A stretch of DNA of 64,000 nucleotides from Lachnospiraceae bacterium (lineage in GTDB: Bacteria; Bacillota; Clostridia; Lachnospirales; Lachnospiraceae): the NCBI GenBank assembly GCA_019421365.1, contig JAHZFJ010000001.1, forward strand, positions 45,934 through 109,933, written 5' to 3'. The notes beneath the pieces were generated by a model. The model worked only from the letters and a program-made list of their open reading frames with translations, was not told the DNA's origin and ran no database searches. Made by a program: the position numbers and the translations under genes. Every line of letters starts with the position of its first letter. Position 1 is the stretch's first letter. This document shows, piece after piece, positions 1 through 8,710 of this stretch.

Positions 1-851
1 CTGCCTCTGGTACATTTGGATCTGGAATTGAATATAGCGATTATGTTGATTTAAATCGTCTAGGTGCTGTTGTTACGAAAGGTGTAGCAAATGTACCATG
101 GCAAGGTAATGCCACTCCAAGAATAGCTGAAACATACGGTGGCATGCTGAATGCAGTAGGCTTACAAAATCCAGGTATTGATGTGTTCGTAGAAAGAGAT
201 TTACCTTTCCTTAAGAAATACGACACAAAAGTAATTGTAAATGTATGTGGTAGATCAACAAGTGATTATGTTGAAGTGGTAGAACGATTAGCTGATGAAG
301 CAGTTGATATGTTGGAAATCAATATATCATGCCCTAATGTAAAAGAAGGTGGTATAGCTTTTGGTCAGAATCCAAAAAGTGTAGAAGATATCACACGAGC
401 AGTAAAGAAAGTGGCAAAACAACCAATTATCATGAAGTTAAGTCCAAACGTTACAGATATTACTGAAACTGCAAAAGCAGCAGAAGCTGGTGGTGCAGAT
501 GTTTTATCATTAATTAATACACTTACAGGTATGAAGATTGATGTTAACAGAAGAAACTTCGTCCTTGCCAATAAAACTGGCGGTTTGTCAGGTCCAGCTA
601 TTAAGCCAATTGCCGTTCGTATGGTCTATCAAGTCGCTAATGCAGTAAACTTGCCAATTATAGGAATGGGTGGTATTATGAATGTTGAAGATGCTTTGGA
701 ATTCATAATGGCAGGAGCGACAGCAGTATCAGTAGGTACTGCCAATTTTGCGAACCCATTGGCAACAATGGAAATCGTACAAGGTTTAGAAGAGTATCTT
801 AAGAAGAATAATATAGAAGATATTAATTCACTAGTTGGATGTGTGAAATAG
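1..851 (+). CDS. pyrD: Dihydroorotate dehydrogenase catalytic subunit (type 1B), 5' end outside window
   Basis: Oxidises dihydroorotate to orotate in pyrimidine synthesis, in the cytoplasm; the 1B class works with an iron-sulfur/FAD subunit (PyrK), which is not in this window. The frame is open from base 3 and starts with the family's N-terminal motif ASGTFGSGIEY, so only a few residues are missing upstream. Visible family motifs are NISCPN (substrate loop with the catalytic-cysteine region), KLSPNVTDI, NKTGGLSGPAIKPIA and the C-terminal phosphate-binding GMGGIMNVEDALEFIMAGA. The first internal ATG (144) is not the start, because homologous sequence continues upstream. pyrE follows about 430 bases downstream, which fits the end of a pyr operon. 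Confidence 0.95.
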   Translation, partial: ASGTFGSGIEYSDYVDLNRLGAVVTKGVANVPWQGNATPRIAETYGGMLNAVGLQNPGIDVFVERDLPFLKKYDTKVIVNVCGRSTSDYVEVVERLADEAVDMLEINISCPNVKEGGIAFGQNPKSVEDITRAVKKVAKQPIIMKLSPNVTDITETAKAAEAGGADVLSLINTLTGMKIDVNRRNFVLANKTGGLSGPAIKPIAVRMVYQVANAVNLPIIGMGGIMNVEDALEFIMAGATAVSVGTANFANPLATMEIVQGLEEYLKKNNIEDINSLVGCVK

Positions 852-887
852 GTTGATTATGTGATTGACCTTGAAGGAGGGTTGTAT

Positions 888-914
888 ATGACTACGGAAG
901 TTATGTGTGCATAG
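888..914 (+). CDS. Possible 8-residue leader peptide
   Basis: A short reading frame (MTTEVMCA) follows a very good ribosome binding site (GAAGGAGGG, about 6 bases before the ATG). Its stop codon directly abuts an 11-bp inverted repeat at 915-954. It lies between pyrD and the HTH gene/pyrE. It could be a leader peptide for attenuation, or the remnant of a deleted gene that kept its ribosome binding site. No function can be assigned. Confidence 0.3.
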   Translation: MTTEVMCA

Positions 915-954
915 CAAAGGCTATTGCAAATAAAACAGAATAAAATAGCCTTTG
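915..954 (+). promoter_or_regulatory. 11-bp perfect hairpin between pyrD and pyrE block
   Basis: Perfect inverted repeat CAAAGGCTATT (915-925) / AATAGCCTTTG (944-954) with an 18-base loop. No T-run follows, so it is not a classical intrinsic terminator. It may modulate or process the pyr transcript. No PyrR-type anti-antiterminator arrangement was recognised. Confidence 0.45.
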
Positions 955-993
955 CTCAATTCCAAGATAATATAGTATTTGGGAGGAGCACAA

Positions 994-1272
994 GTGAGCT
1001 ATATAAAGGCAGAATTAGTATTACCAAAAGAAGTTTTAGAGCTAGTTCAAAAGTATACAGATGGACAATGCATATACATCCCTCGTAAGAAGGAAAATTA
1101 TAAATCCTGGGGTGAGAATACCCAGTATCGTGAAGTGACAAAATTGAGAAACCAAGATATTTATATAGAGTATCTGAGTGGCGTAACGACGTCTACCTTA
1201 GCTGAGAAATATTTCTTATCAGTTAAGAGTATTCAACGAATTGTATTAGAACAAAAAGGCATCAGAAAATAG
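994..1272 (+). CDS. Small helix-turn-helix protein, CD3324 family
   Basis: A 92-residue cytoplasmic protein with the pattern of the clostridial CD3324 family (Mor-like HTH): an N-terminal stretch ending in DGQCIYIPRK, then a C-terminal HTH around GVTTSTLAEKYFLSVKSIQRIV. The GTG start at 994 is preferred because GGGAGGAG sits just upstream; an in-frame TTG at 979 has no ribosome binding site. The stop is 11 bases before pyrE, so the two are co-transcribed and this protein may regulate the pyr block or another target. DNA binding is inferred from the family; the target is unknown. Confidence 0.75.
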   Translation: MSYIKAELVLPKEVLELVQKYTDGQCIYIPRKKENYKSWGENTQYREVTKLRNQDIYIEYLSGVTTSTLAEKYFLSVKSIQRIVLEQKGIRK

Positions 1273-1283
1273 GAGGATATACA

Positions 1284-1961
1284 ATGGAACAATATAAGAA
1301 AGAGTTTATTGAATTTATGGTTGATTGTGGAGTATTAAAGTTTGGTGATTTCGTTACCAAGAGTGGAAGAAAGACTCCTTTCTTCGTAAATACTGGATTC
1401 TACCGTAAAGGTGCACAATTACGTAAATTAGGCGAATATTATGCCAAAGCAATTGAAAGCAAATTTGGATTTGATTTCGATATTCTCTTTGGACCTGCAT
1501 ATAAAGGTATTCCTCTTAGTGTAGCGACTACTATGGCAATTAGTGAACATTACGGCGTAGATATCGGATATTGTTCTAATCGTAAAGAAGTAAAAGATCA
1601 TGGTGACACAGGTATCCTACTTGGAAGTCCTATCGTGGATAAGAATAAAGTTGTTATTATTGAAGATGTAACAACAGCAGGAACTTCTATTCAAGAAACT
1701 TTACCAATTATTAAAGCACAAGGTGATGTAGATGTTCTTGGACTTGTAGTTTCTGTAGATAGAATGGAACGCGGTCAAGGAACTAAGAGTGCACTATGCG
1801 AGATAGAAGAAAAATACGGATTGAAAACAACAGCAATTGTTACTATGGCAGAAGTTGTGGAACACTTGTATAATAAACCGTATAATGGTAAAATTATCAT
1901 AGATGATACATTGAAAGAAGCAATTGATGCATACTATGAGCAATACGGGGTTAGAGAATAG
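1284..1961 (+). CDS. pyrE: Orotate phosphoribosyltransferase
   Basis: Joins orotate to PRPP to give orotidine 5'-monophosphate, the penultimate step of UMP synthesis. It has 225 residues, normal for the longer clostridial type. The PRPP-binding motif VVIIEDVTTAGTSI is intact, and GPAYKGIPL, which forms part of the active site, is present. A GGAGG site lies 6-10 bases before the ATG. It follows the CD3324-family gene and pyrD in the same direction, consistent with one pyr operon. Confidence 0.95.
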   Translation: MEQYKKEFIEFMVDCGVLKFGDFVTKSGRKTPFFVNTGFYRKGAQLRKLGEYYAKAIESKFGFDFDILFGPAYKGIPLSVATTMAISEHYGVDIGYCSNRKEVKDHGDTGILLGSPIVDKNKVVIIEDVTTAGTSIQETLPIIKAQGDVDVLGLVVSVDRMERGQGTKSALCEIEEKYGLKTTAIVTMAEVVEHLYNKPYNGKIIIDDTLKEAIDAYYEQYGVRE

Positions 1962-1989
1962 CTCCTATTAATAGAATGGAGGAATGAAG

Positions 1990-2142
1990 ATGAGTGAAAG
2001 AATATATAAGACTATGAAGTCAGTAGGTACAAGCAATTTAGTAATTGGTATATGCATTATTGTATTTGGCATTGTAGCAGGTGTTACTACTATTGTTAGT
2101 GGCGGAAGACTACTTAGTAAGAAATCAGATATATTATTCTAG
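1990..2142 (+). CDS. Small single-TM membrane protein after pyrE
   Basis: A 50-residue protein with one hydrophobic helix (about residues 17-41, rich in I, V and G), a basic/polar N-terminus and a short KKSDILF tail. GGAGGA ends 6 bases before the ATG at 1990; an in-frame ATG at 1984 directly abuts the Shine-Dalgarno sequence and is less likely. It lies 28 bases after pyrE and just before the terminator, so it is the last gene of the pyr transcript. From memory, similar peptides occur after pyrE in related Lachnospiraceae, which suggests a real gene. Function unknown. Confidence 0.65.
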   Translation: MSERIYKTMKSVGTSNLVIGICIIVFGIVAGVTTIVSGGRLLSKKSDILF

Positions 2143-2214
2143 GTCGATGGTTTCAGTTTTAACTCCATAAATGAACCTTTGACCATATTAAGATTCATTT
2201 TCGACAACAATTTG

Positions 2215-2280
2215 AAAGGGAATATTGCAAGATTGATATTATTATCATATTTGCAATATTCCCTTTTTCTGTTCTTTTTA
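2215..2280 (+). terminator. Intrinsic terminator of the pyr operon
   Basis: Perfect 16-bp stem, 2215-2230 pairing with 2251-2266 (core AGGGAATATTGCAA), 20-base loop, followed by a T-rich tract to 2280. Confidence 0.85.
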
Positions 2281-2418
2281 AGAAATAACAAGTTAAGAAA
2301 AGGATGAATAGAGAGTGAGTGAACAGTATATGAATAAAGATTATGTATAATTTTTATTAGATTCATGTTAGAATATATGGAAAAAGAATAATTAATTTTT
2401 AAAGGGTATGGTATTAAA

Positions 2419-3483
2419 ATGAAAAAAAGAAAAACAGTAGTACTTATTATATCAATTGTTATGATATTATGCCTCTTTGCAGGGTGTAAAGACTCCCAGA
2501 AAACGAAAATTAATCCACACGTTGCAGAAGATGTAGATACAGAGAAAGATGATATATCAGATGAATCAGAGAATATTAAGCCTACAGAACCAACTGATCT
2601 ATCGGTGGTAGAACCTGAAGAGGAAGACTCACAATTTTCCTTTACTGACATTTCAAATCTAGAATTCTGGTTTGGAAGTGGAGCAGGAGCATGGTGTACG
2701 GTGTTGAATGTTAATGAAGATGGTACTTTTGAAGGAACATACCATGATGCTGATATGGGCGATATTGGGGAAGGTTATCCGGATGGAACTTATTATCTAT
2801 GTTGTTTTGAAGGAAAATTTACTCAACCTAAGAAAGTTGATGAATATACATATTCGGTAAAGATTGAAAGCATTGAATTAGCCAATGAAGTTGACACAGA
2901 AGAAATTATAGATAGCGTTAAATATATATATAGTCAACCCTATGGTTTATACGATGCAGATGATATCTTGATCTATATCCCCGGTATCTCAATAAAAGAG
3001 TTACCGGAGGAGTATCGAAGTTGGGTTGGATACAGTGATCTTTTAAATCTCTCAGAAACAGAATTACCTTTTTACGGAATTTTCAATGTGAAGACTGGAG
3101 ATGGGTTCTCTAGTTATGGCAAAAGTGAAGATTCAATAGATGATGAACTTGCACTTATTGAGCAGTTAGCAAGCGATTTAAAAGATAAATTACAGAAAGA
3201 AGATTTGACACAAAGTGATATGACGGAAATATCTTCACAATTATATCAATTATGGGATAATGAATTAAATACAATATGGGCTAAGTTAAAGGATTCGTTA
3301 GATTCAGCAACGATAGAAACCCTTACAAAAGAAGAACGAGAATGGATAAGCTACAAAGAAGATGAGATAAAGAAAGCTGGAGCAGAATATGAAGGCGGAA
3401 CAATGCAACCGATGGTGGAGAATGATAAGGGGAGTGAATTGACAAAAGCGCGGGTGTATGAGCTTGCGGAGTATCTGCGATAG
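2419..3483 (+). CDS. Lipoprotein with C-terminal LprI-like (DUF1311) domain
   Basis: A 354-residue exported lipoprotein. The N-terminus KKRK plus hydrophobic core ends in a lipobox LFAGC with the modified cysteine at residue 23. Residues about 30-60 are an acidic, low-complexity linker. The middle (about 70-240) is rich in aromatic residues and not recognised. The last roughly 100 residues (QSDMTEISSQLYQLWDNELN ... EEREWISYKE) match the pattern of the lysozyme-inhibitor LprI N-terminal domain family. It stands alone between two terminators. The domain call is by pattern only; lysozyme inhibition is not established for Gram-positive members. Confidence 0.65.
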   Translation: MKKRKTVVLIISIVMILCLFAGCKDSQKTKINPHVAEDVDTEKDDISDESENIKPTEPTDLSVVEPEEEDSQFSFTDISNLEFWFGSGAGAWCTVLNVNEDGTFEGTYHDADMGDIGEGYPDGTYYLCCFEGKFTQPKKVDEYTYSVKIESIELANEVDTEEIIDSVKYIYSQPYGLYDADDILIYIPGISIKELPEEYRSWVGYSDLLNLSETELPFYGIFNVKTGDGFSSYGKSEDSIDDELALIEQLASDLKDKLQKEDLTQSDMTEISSQLYQLWDNELNTIWAKLKDSLDSATIETLTKEEREWISYKEDEIKKAGAEYEGGTMQPMVENDKGSELTKARVYELAEYLR

Positions 3484-3514
3484 TAGAAAATAGTCGTGTG
3501 AAAGTAATAATCTT

Positions 3515-3567
3515 AATCTAGAAATTGATTCCAGAGTATACCTGGTTTTTATTTCTAGATTTTTTTT
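3515..3567 (+). terminator. Terminator after the LprI-domain lipoprotein
   Basis: Stem AATCTAGAAAT (3515-3525) / ATTTCTAGATT (3551-3561) followed directly by a run of Ts. Confidence 0.85.
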
Positions 3568-3678
3568 GACTCGAATATAAAAAAGTTCGTTAAGCATAGA
3601 AAGAACCATAGCAATTGTGAATCTGCCAACTAGTATGTCACAACTGGAGTTACAATTGAAACTTAAATAAATAATAGA

Positions 3679-3707
3679 TTGACATTACATCGTTGTTAGT
3701 ATATACT
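3679..3707 (+). promoter_or_regulatory. Strong sigma-A promoter for the DUF454-ABC operon
   Basis: Consensus TTGACA (3679-3684), 17-bp spacer, TATACT (3702-3707). The palindromic operator at 3695-3710 covers the -10 box, so the promoter looks repressor-controlled. Confidence 0.8.
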
Positions 3708-3734
3708 AACTAACTGTGGTTAGTATTTAATAAC
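3695..3734. promoter_or_regulatory. Tandem palindromic operators overlapping the -10 box
   Basis: A perfect 16-bp palindrome GTTAGTATATACTAAC (3695-3710) overlaps the -10 element. A second copy with one mismatched pair, GTTAGTATTTAATAAC, lies at 3719-3734, 24 bp downstream. This is the layout of a dimeric MarR- or TetR-type repressor site. No regulator gene is adjacent, so the repressor is encoded elsewhere. Confidence 0.65.
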
Positions 3735-3822
3735 GGAAGATAGTTATATAAGTATCGATATTGCAACGAGGGATTTGTGATATTCATAAATTTATCAAAA
3801 TTGAAAGGAGCTGTTTGTTAAA

Positions 3823-4209
3823 ATGAGGCGTTTAATAAATGGTATATGTGTTGGTTTGGCGTTTGTATGTTTGGGGTTGGGTGCTATTGGTGTAATATTG
3901 CCTATTGTGCCAACAACTCCTTTTTTATTGCTTGCGGCAGTATTGTTTGCAAAAGGGTCAGAGCGATTTCATAAGTGGTTTATTTCCACAAAATTGTATC
4001 AAAAGCACATAGTTCAGGTGGTAAAGAATAAGTCCATGCCGCAGAAGGCTAAGGTGACAACAATATCGGTACTTACTGTGATGTTTATTATAGGATTTAT
4101 ATTCTGTCCAGTTTGGTATGGACGAGTGGTAATTGCGGGTGTGGCACTTGGTCATTTATATTATTTTATATTTCGAATTAAGACTAGCCCAGATTCCTTA
4201 GAAGAATAA
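3823..4209 (+). CDS. YbaN/DUF454 family membrane protein
   Basis: A 128-residue integral membrane protein with the family motif around LGLGAIGVILPIVPTTPFLLLAA, then SERFHKWF and a second hydrophobic pair near residues 84-120. Three to four TM helices are expected. DUF454 has no settled function; members often sit beside haem- or metal-related genes. It is the first gene of a four-gene operon, with the next gene starting within about 20 bases. A clear AAAGGAG site precedes the ATG. Confidence 0.8.
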   Translation: MRRLINGICVGLAFVCLGLGAIGVILPIVPTTPFLLLAAVLFAKGSERFHKWFISTKLYQKHIVQVVKNKSMPQKAKVTTISVLTVMFIIGFIFCPVWYGRVVIAGVALGHLYYFIFRIKTSPDSLEE

Positions 4210-4229
4210 ATATGAAGAGGTGTACAACA

Positions 4230-4598
4230 ATGAGTAAATGTAAAGTTAAGCCATTAATGGGAGTAACAATAGCGTTATTGCTATTATTATTTTGTGTGAA
4301 AGTAACGGGTGAAGTAATACATGCGTTATTGGGATTAGCTTTTACAGGAATAATGATTTATCATATGTCAAAACAAGGGAAGAAACTCCCATATGTACCT
4401 AAAAAATATAGAATTGTAGATATCGTATTAATTATATCATTAGGGATAATTTGTATATCAGGAGTATTGTTACATCCATTAAACGGAGTATTACTGATTA
4501 AGATTGTACATAAGCTAGCTAGCGTTGTACTCTGTATAGCGTTAATTTGGCATGTGATACAACATAAGAAGAAAGGAAATAAAAGAAATGTTTCATAA
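4230..4598 (+). CDS. Four-TM membrane protein with helix-end histidines (DUF4405-like)
   Basis: A 122-residue protein with four predicted TM helices. Histidines occur at helix ends (EVIHALLG, IYHMSKQ, KIVHKLAS, LIWHVIQHKK), a layout like small b-type cytochrome or DUF4405-type four-helix proteins. Haem binding is an inference from these histidines. The ATG at 4230 has GAAGAGGTG upstream; the in-frame ATG at 4212 lies before that site. The 3' end overlaps the following ABC gene by 11 bases, so translation is coupled. Confidence 0.6.
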   Translation: MSKCKVKPLMGVTIALLLLLFCVKVTGEVIHALLGLAFTGIMIYHMSKQGKKLPYVPKKYRIVDIVLIISLGIICISGVLLHPLNGVLLIKIVHKLASVVLCIALIWHVIQHKKKGNKRNVS

Positions 4599-6339
4599 AC
4601 GATTATTAAAAGAATTTAAAGATAATCAAAAACATGTTGTCGGTATGGTGTTAACACAATGGATTTCTCTATTAGCCAATGTGACATTAATGTTTGTAAT
4701 AGCAAGTACAATTAACAACATTGTTAATAATACATTTGGATTAGAACAAATGATACCAGTTTTGGTTACATTTTTTGCAGTATTACTAATACGCGGAGGT
4801 ATGACGAAGATTAATGATACTATGTCATACTTAGCAGCTACGAAGGTAAAGAGTGGATTACGTAAAGTAATCAATCAAAAATTAATGGATATGGGTACAA
4901 AATACCGCGAGAGCATGGCTACATCTGAAATCGTTCAGATAAGTACAGAGGGTGTAGAACAGTTAGAGATTTATTTTGGTAGATATGTACCACAATTTTT
5001 CTATAGTTTATTAGCACCAATTACGTTGTTTGTAATTGTAAGTTTTATGAGTATTAAAGTTGCATTAGTTTTGTTGCTTTGTGTACCGTTAATCCCGGTA
5101 TCCATTATTGCTGTTCAGAAATTTGCGAAGAAGATGCTTAATAAATACTGGGGAGTGTATACGGGACTTGGCGATTCCTTCTTAGAAAATTTACAAGGTT
5201 TAACTACGCTTAAGATTTATCAAGCAGATGATCGTTATGCGAAAAAGATGGACGAAGAAGCAGAGAAGTTCCGTAAGGTTACTATGAGAGTTTTAATTAT
5301 GCAGTTAAATTCTATTAGTATAATGGATTTAATTGCTTATGGTGGAGCAGCACTTGGTATTATTCTAAGTATTCTTGAATATAGAAGTGGACAAATTACA
5401 TTTGCACAATGTTTATTCATTATGTTAATTGCTGCGGATTTCTTTTTACCATTACGTTTGTTGGGATCTTTCTTCCATATTGCAATGAATGGAAATGCAG
5501 CAGCCAATAAGATTTTTGCTTTGCTTGATACACCTGTAGTTAGAAATGATTCTAGAGTGAATGAGAGTAAAAGAGAAAAGGATATGCAAACAGATATCAA
5601 CTTTGATAAGGTTTCATTTGGTTATGAAGAAGGACAAACAGTTATTGATCAAGTTTCATTTACAATCCCTAAGAATTCTTTCACAGCATTGGTTGGGACT
5701 TCTGGTTGTGGAAAGAGTACAATAGCATCGTTAATTATGAATGATAATAGACCTGGCAAAGGGAATATATCAATGTGGAATTGTGATATAAATGATTTAC
5801 CTGAAGAATTCATACATCAAAGAATTACAAGAATTCGCCATGACAGTTATCTATTCAAGGGAACTGTGGAAGATAACCTTCGTATGGGTAAAGAAGATGC
5901 AACAAAAGAAGAGATGTTACAAGCTTTAGAACAAGTGGATCTTCTTGATACCATTATCGAGAAGGGTGGATTATCTATGGAAATCACAGAAAAAGCATCT
6001 AACCTATCTGGTGGACAAAAGCAAAGAATGGCCCTAGCTAGAGCTATCCTACATGACAGTGAAATATATATATTCGATGAAGCAACTTCTAATATTGATG
6101 TTGAAAGTGAGAATAAGATTATGGAAGTTATTCATATGCTCTCTAAATCAAAAATGGTAATCTTAATATCTCATAGATTAGCAAATGTAGTAAAAGCAGA
6201 TCAGGTTCTTGTAATGAAAGATGGTAAAATTATCGAGACAGGAACACATGAAGAGTTAATGAGTAACCAAAAGTATTATCATAATTTATATTCAAGTCAA
6301 AAAGAATTAGAAAAATATACAGAGGAGGTAGCGAACTAA
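4588..6339 (+). CDS. ABC exporter half-transporter, CydD-like (permease fused to ATPase)
   Basis: A 583-residue protein: an N-terminal six-TM exporter domain (about 1-310) fused to an ATPase domain (about 335-575). The ATPase has Walker A GTSGCGKST, signature LSGGQKQR, Walker B IYIFDEAT and the H-loop SHR. It forms the first half of a probable heterodimer with the next gene, whose ATG overlaps this stop codon (TAATG). Substrate is unknown; CydDC and the streptococcal PefCD haem/porphyrin exporters have the same paired build, as do many drug exporters. Confidence 0.85.
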   Translation: MFHKRLLKEFKDNQKHVVGMVLTQWISLLANVTLMFVIASTINNIVNNTFGLEQMIPVLVTFFAVLLIRGGMTKINDTMSYLAATKVKSGLRKVINQKLMDMGTKYRESMATSEIVQISTEGVEQLEIYFGRYVPQFFYSLLAPITLFVIVSFMSIKVALVLLLCVPLIPVSIIAVQKFAKKMLNKYWGVYTGLGDSFLENLQGLTTLKIYQADDRYAKKMDEEAEKFRKVTMRVLIMQLNSISIMDLIAYGGAALGIILSILEYRSGQITFAQCLFIMLIAADFFLPLRLLGSFFHIAMNGNAAANKIFALLDTPVVRNDSRVNESKREKDMQTDINFDKVSFGYEEGQTVIDQVSFTIPKNSFTALVGTSGCGKSTIASLIMNDNRPGKGNISMWNCDINDLPEEFIHQRITRIRHDSYLFKGTVEDNLRMGKEDATKEEMLQALEQVDLLDTIIEKGGLSMEITEKASNLSGGQKQRMALARAILHDSEIYIFDEATSNIDVESENKIMEVIHMLSKSKMVILISHRLANVVKADQVLVMKDGKIIETGTHEELMSNQKYYHNLYSSQKELEKYTEEVAN

Positions 6340-7985
6340 TGAAACAAAAGAAAAGAAATGGTTTTCAAACAATGTTAGAGTTAGTTGGTATGATTCGACC
6401 TCTATTAGGAGTTATGTTAATAGCAATCCTAATGGGATGCATTGGGAATCTAGTGGCTACCTTTATAACAATTCTTGGCGGTTACGGTTTGTTGTCAGTA
6501 GCTGGTTTATATACTAAGATTTCGATATCAACGATCTTTACAGTAATTATTATATTTGCAGTGATACGTGGTATCTTACGTTATGCAGAACAAGCATGCA
6601 ATCACTATATTGCCTTTAAGTTATTAGCTAGAATCCGTCACAAGGTGTTTGCTTCACTACGTCGTCTAGCACCTGCTAAGCTAGATGGGAATGATAAAGG
6701 TAACCTAATATCTATCATTACTAGTGATATTGAATTATTAGAAGTATTCTATGCACACACTATTTCGCCAATTGCCATTGCGATTATAACTTCTGTGTTT
6801 ATGTGTATCTTCTTGGGACTTATCAACCCTATATTAGCTGTAGTTGCACTAGTATTCTATCTCTTAATAGGTTTAATAGTGCCTGTGTTAAATAGTAGAG
6901 GAGGTAGAGATAAAGGACAAGAATTCAGAAATTCTTTTGGTGATTTGAATACCTCTGTTCTCGATAATCTTTATGGATTAGAAGAAATTATACAATATGG
7001 ACAACAAGAGAAGCGACAAAGTTACTTAGCAGAGAAGACTGAGAGTTTAGAAAAAATCTCAAAGAAACTAAAGAACGAAGAAAGTGTACAAAAGATTGCT
7101 ACGGATTGGATTATTCTACTTGCAGGAATCACAATGCTTGGTGTATCCGGATATCTTGCTAGTAATGGAGAAATAGACGGCGGCATGGCACTTATAGCAA
7201 CTATTGCAATGATAAGTTCATTTGGTCCAACAGCTGCATTATCTGCTTTATCCAATAACTTGAATCATACATTAGCTAGTGGAAATCGTGTTCTTGATTT
7301 GTTGAGTGAAGAACCACTTGTACTTGATAATGTTGATGGTAAAGAAGAGTGTAGCGGTGATATCACATGTGATAGTGTTACATTCGGATATGAGAATAAG
7401 AAAGTATTAAGTAACTTTAATGAGACATTTGCTGAAAATCAAATTCATGGAATCTTAGGTAAGAGTGGTTGTGGAAAGTCTACTTTACTTAAATTACTAA
7501 TGCGATTCTACGAAACCGATCAAGGTACAATATCTTATGGTAAGAATGATGTTAATACAATTAAGACAGAGGCGTTGCGTAAAAATATCTCATATGTAAC
7601 ACAAGAGACATATCTTTTCCATGATACGATTGAAAATAATATTAAGATTGCAAAAGAAGATGCAACAAGAGAAGAAGTAGTTGCAGCAGCAAAAAAGGCA
7701 TCTATCCATGATTTTATTCTATCACTTCCAAATGGTTATGATACCAAAGTAAGTGAGTTAGGAGAATCCTTATCTGGAGGGGAAAGACAGAGAATTGGTA
7801 TTGCAAGAGCATTCCTTCATGAAAGTAACATCATTTTATTAGATGAACCAACAAGTAATATTGATAGTCTGAATGAAGCAATTATTCTTAAGAGCTTAAA
7901 GAAGGAAAAAGAGGATAAAACAGTTATTCTTGTTTCTCATCGTAAATCTACAATGGGTATTGTTGATCATTTGGTTAATATGTAA
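6339..7985 (+). CDS. ABC exporter half-transporter, CydC-like (partner)
   Basis: A 548-residue fused permease-ATPase. The membrane domain spans about residues 15-300. The ATPase has Walker A GKSGCGKST, signature LSGGERQR, Walker B IILLDEPTS and the H-loop SHRKS. The first base of the start is shared with the previous stop codon, so the two subunits are translationally coupled and probably heterodimerise. The C-terminus ends soon after the H-loop (VDHLVNM), shorter than its partner. It is the last gene of the DUF454 operon; no clear terminator follows. Confidence 0.85.
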   Translation: MKQKKRNGFQTMLELVGMIRPLLGVMLIAILMGCIGNLVATFITILGGYGLLSVAGLYTKISISTIFTVIIIFAVIRGILRYAEQACNHYIAFKLLARIRHKVFASLRRLAPAKLDGNDKGNLISIITSDIELLEVFYAHTISPIAIAIITSVFMCIFLGLINPILAVVALVFYLLIGLIVPVLNSRGGRDKGQEFRNSFGDLNTSVLDNLYGLEEIIQYGQQEKRQSYLAEKTESLEKISKKLKNEESVQKIATDWIILLAGITMLGVSGYLASNGEIDGGMALIATIAMISSFGPTAALSALSNNLNHTLASGNRVLDLLSEEPLVLDNVDGKEECSGDITCDSVTFGYENKKVLSNFNETFAENQIHGILGKSGCGKSTLLKLLMRFYETDQGTISYGKNDVNTIKTEALRKNISYVTQETYLFHDTIENNIKIAKEDATREEVVAAAKKASIHDFILSLPNGYDTKVSELGESLSGGERQRIGIARAFLHESNIILLDEPTSNIDSLNEAIILKSLKKEKEDKTVILVSHRKSTMGIVDHLVNM

Positions 7986-8101
7986 ATCTAAAAGAGTGTC
8001 ATAATTAAATAGTATTTTATGTTGATAAAAATAGGAAATAATAACCTAAATTAATAATTAATAGTTGAAATCTCAAGTTTATTCTGATAGGATTATAGAA
8101 G

Positions 8102-8115
8102 TGGTCTTTCGACCA
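8102..8115. repeat. Small hairpin in the 7986-8212 spacer
   Basis: TGGTC-TTTC-GACCA stem-loop. The remaining spacer between the ABC exporter and the next lipoprotein shows a possible -10 (TATGAT near 8188) but no convincing -35. Confidence 0.3.
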
Positions 8116-8212
8116 ATATGCAAGATATAAAAAAGAATAGCCACATTCTTATCTTTAGCATAATAGGTGGTGCGTGTTATAGGGAATCTTATGATACAAT
8201 AAGGGAGGAATA

Positions 8213-8710
8213 ATGAAAAAATTCAACAAAATATTAATGGTGGTTCTAACATTATGTTTCGCTTTTGCGTTAACAGGATGCTCTGACAAAAAGGCAGAAC
8301 AAAAATACTATGATGATGTTATGGCAGCTGTGAACAATGCAACAACTGCAAACTCTACATTAATCACTGATTTACAAACGTTTCTTACTGACGTAACAAA
8401 CGAAGATGCAAAAAAAGCTGCTCTTGAAGATCTTGATACAATGGAAGCTGAATTTACAACATTAAGAGATTTAAATGCTCCTAAAATCTACAAAGAAGCA
8501 CAAGTGGTTTTTAAGGAAGGTGCAGAAGCAGCAATTAGTGGTATTGGAGTTTATCGCACAGCAATTGAAGGGGTTACAGAAGAGACAATCTCAGACGAAG
8601 GATTATATAATGCATTCTATGCTTCGATTGAAGAAGGCGACGAATATATGACTACTTCTAATTCAAAGATTACAGAAGCAGCGCAAATCGCTGATGATGC
8701 TCAAAAGTAA
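8213..8710 (+). CDS. Small lipoprotein of unknown function
   Basis: A 165-residue secreted lipoprotein with a lysine-rich start, a hydrophobic core and lipobox FALTGC, with the cysteine at residue 23. The mature part is acidic, lacks further cysteines, and looks almost wholly helical, rich in A, E, T and K. A GGGAGGAA site lies just before the ATG. It is a single-gene unit, with its own terminator at 8797-8835. No recognised domain. Confidence 0.7.
   Translation: MKKFNKILMVVLTLCFAFALTGCSDKKAEQKYYDDVMAAVNNATTANSTLITDLQTFLTDVTNEDAKKAALEDLDTMEAEFTTLRDLNAPKIYKEAQVVFKEGAEAAISGIGVYRTAIEGVTEETISDEGLYNAFYASIEEGDEYMTTSNSKITEAAQIADDAQK

Noticed and set aside
41..226. Reverse-strand open frames opposite pyrD, htpG, the helicase and other long genes
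   Set aside because: They mirror AT-rich coding sequence, lack ribosome binding sites and show no protein-like features.
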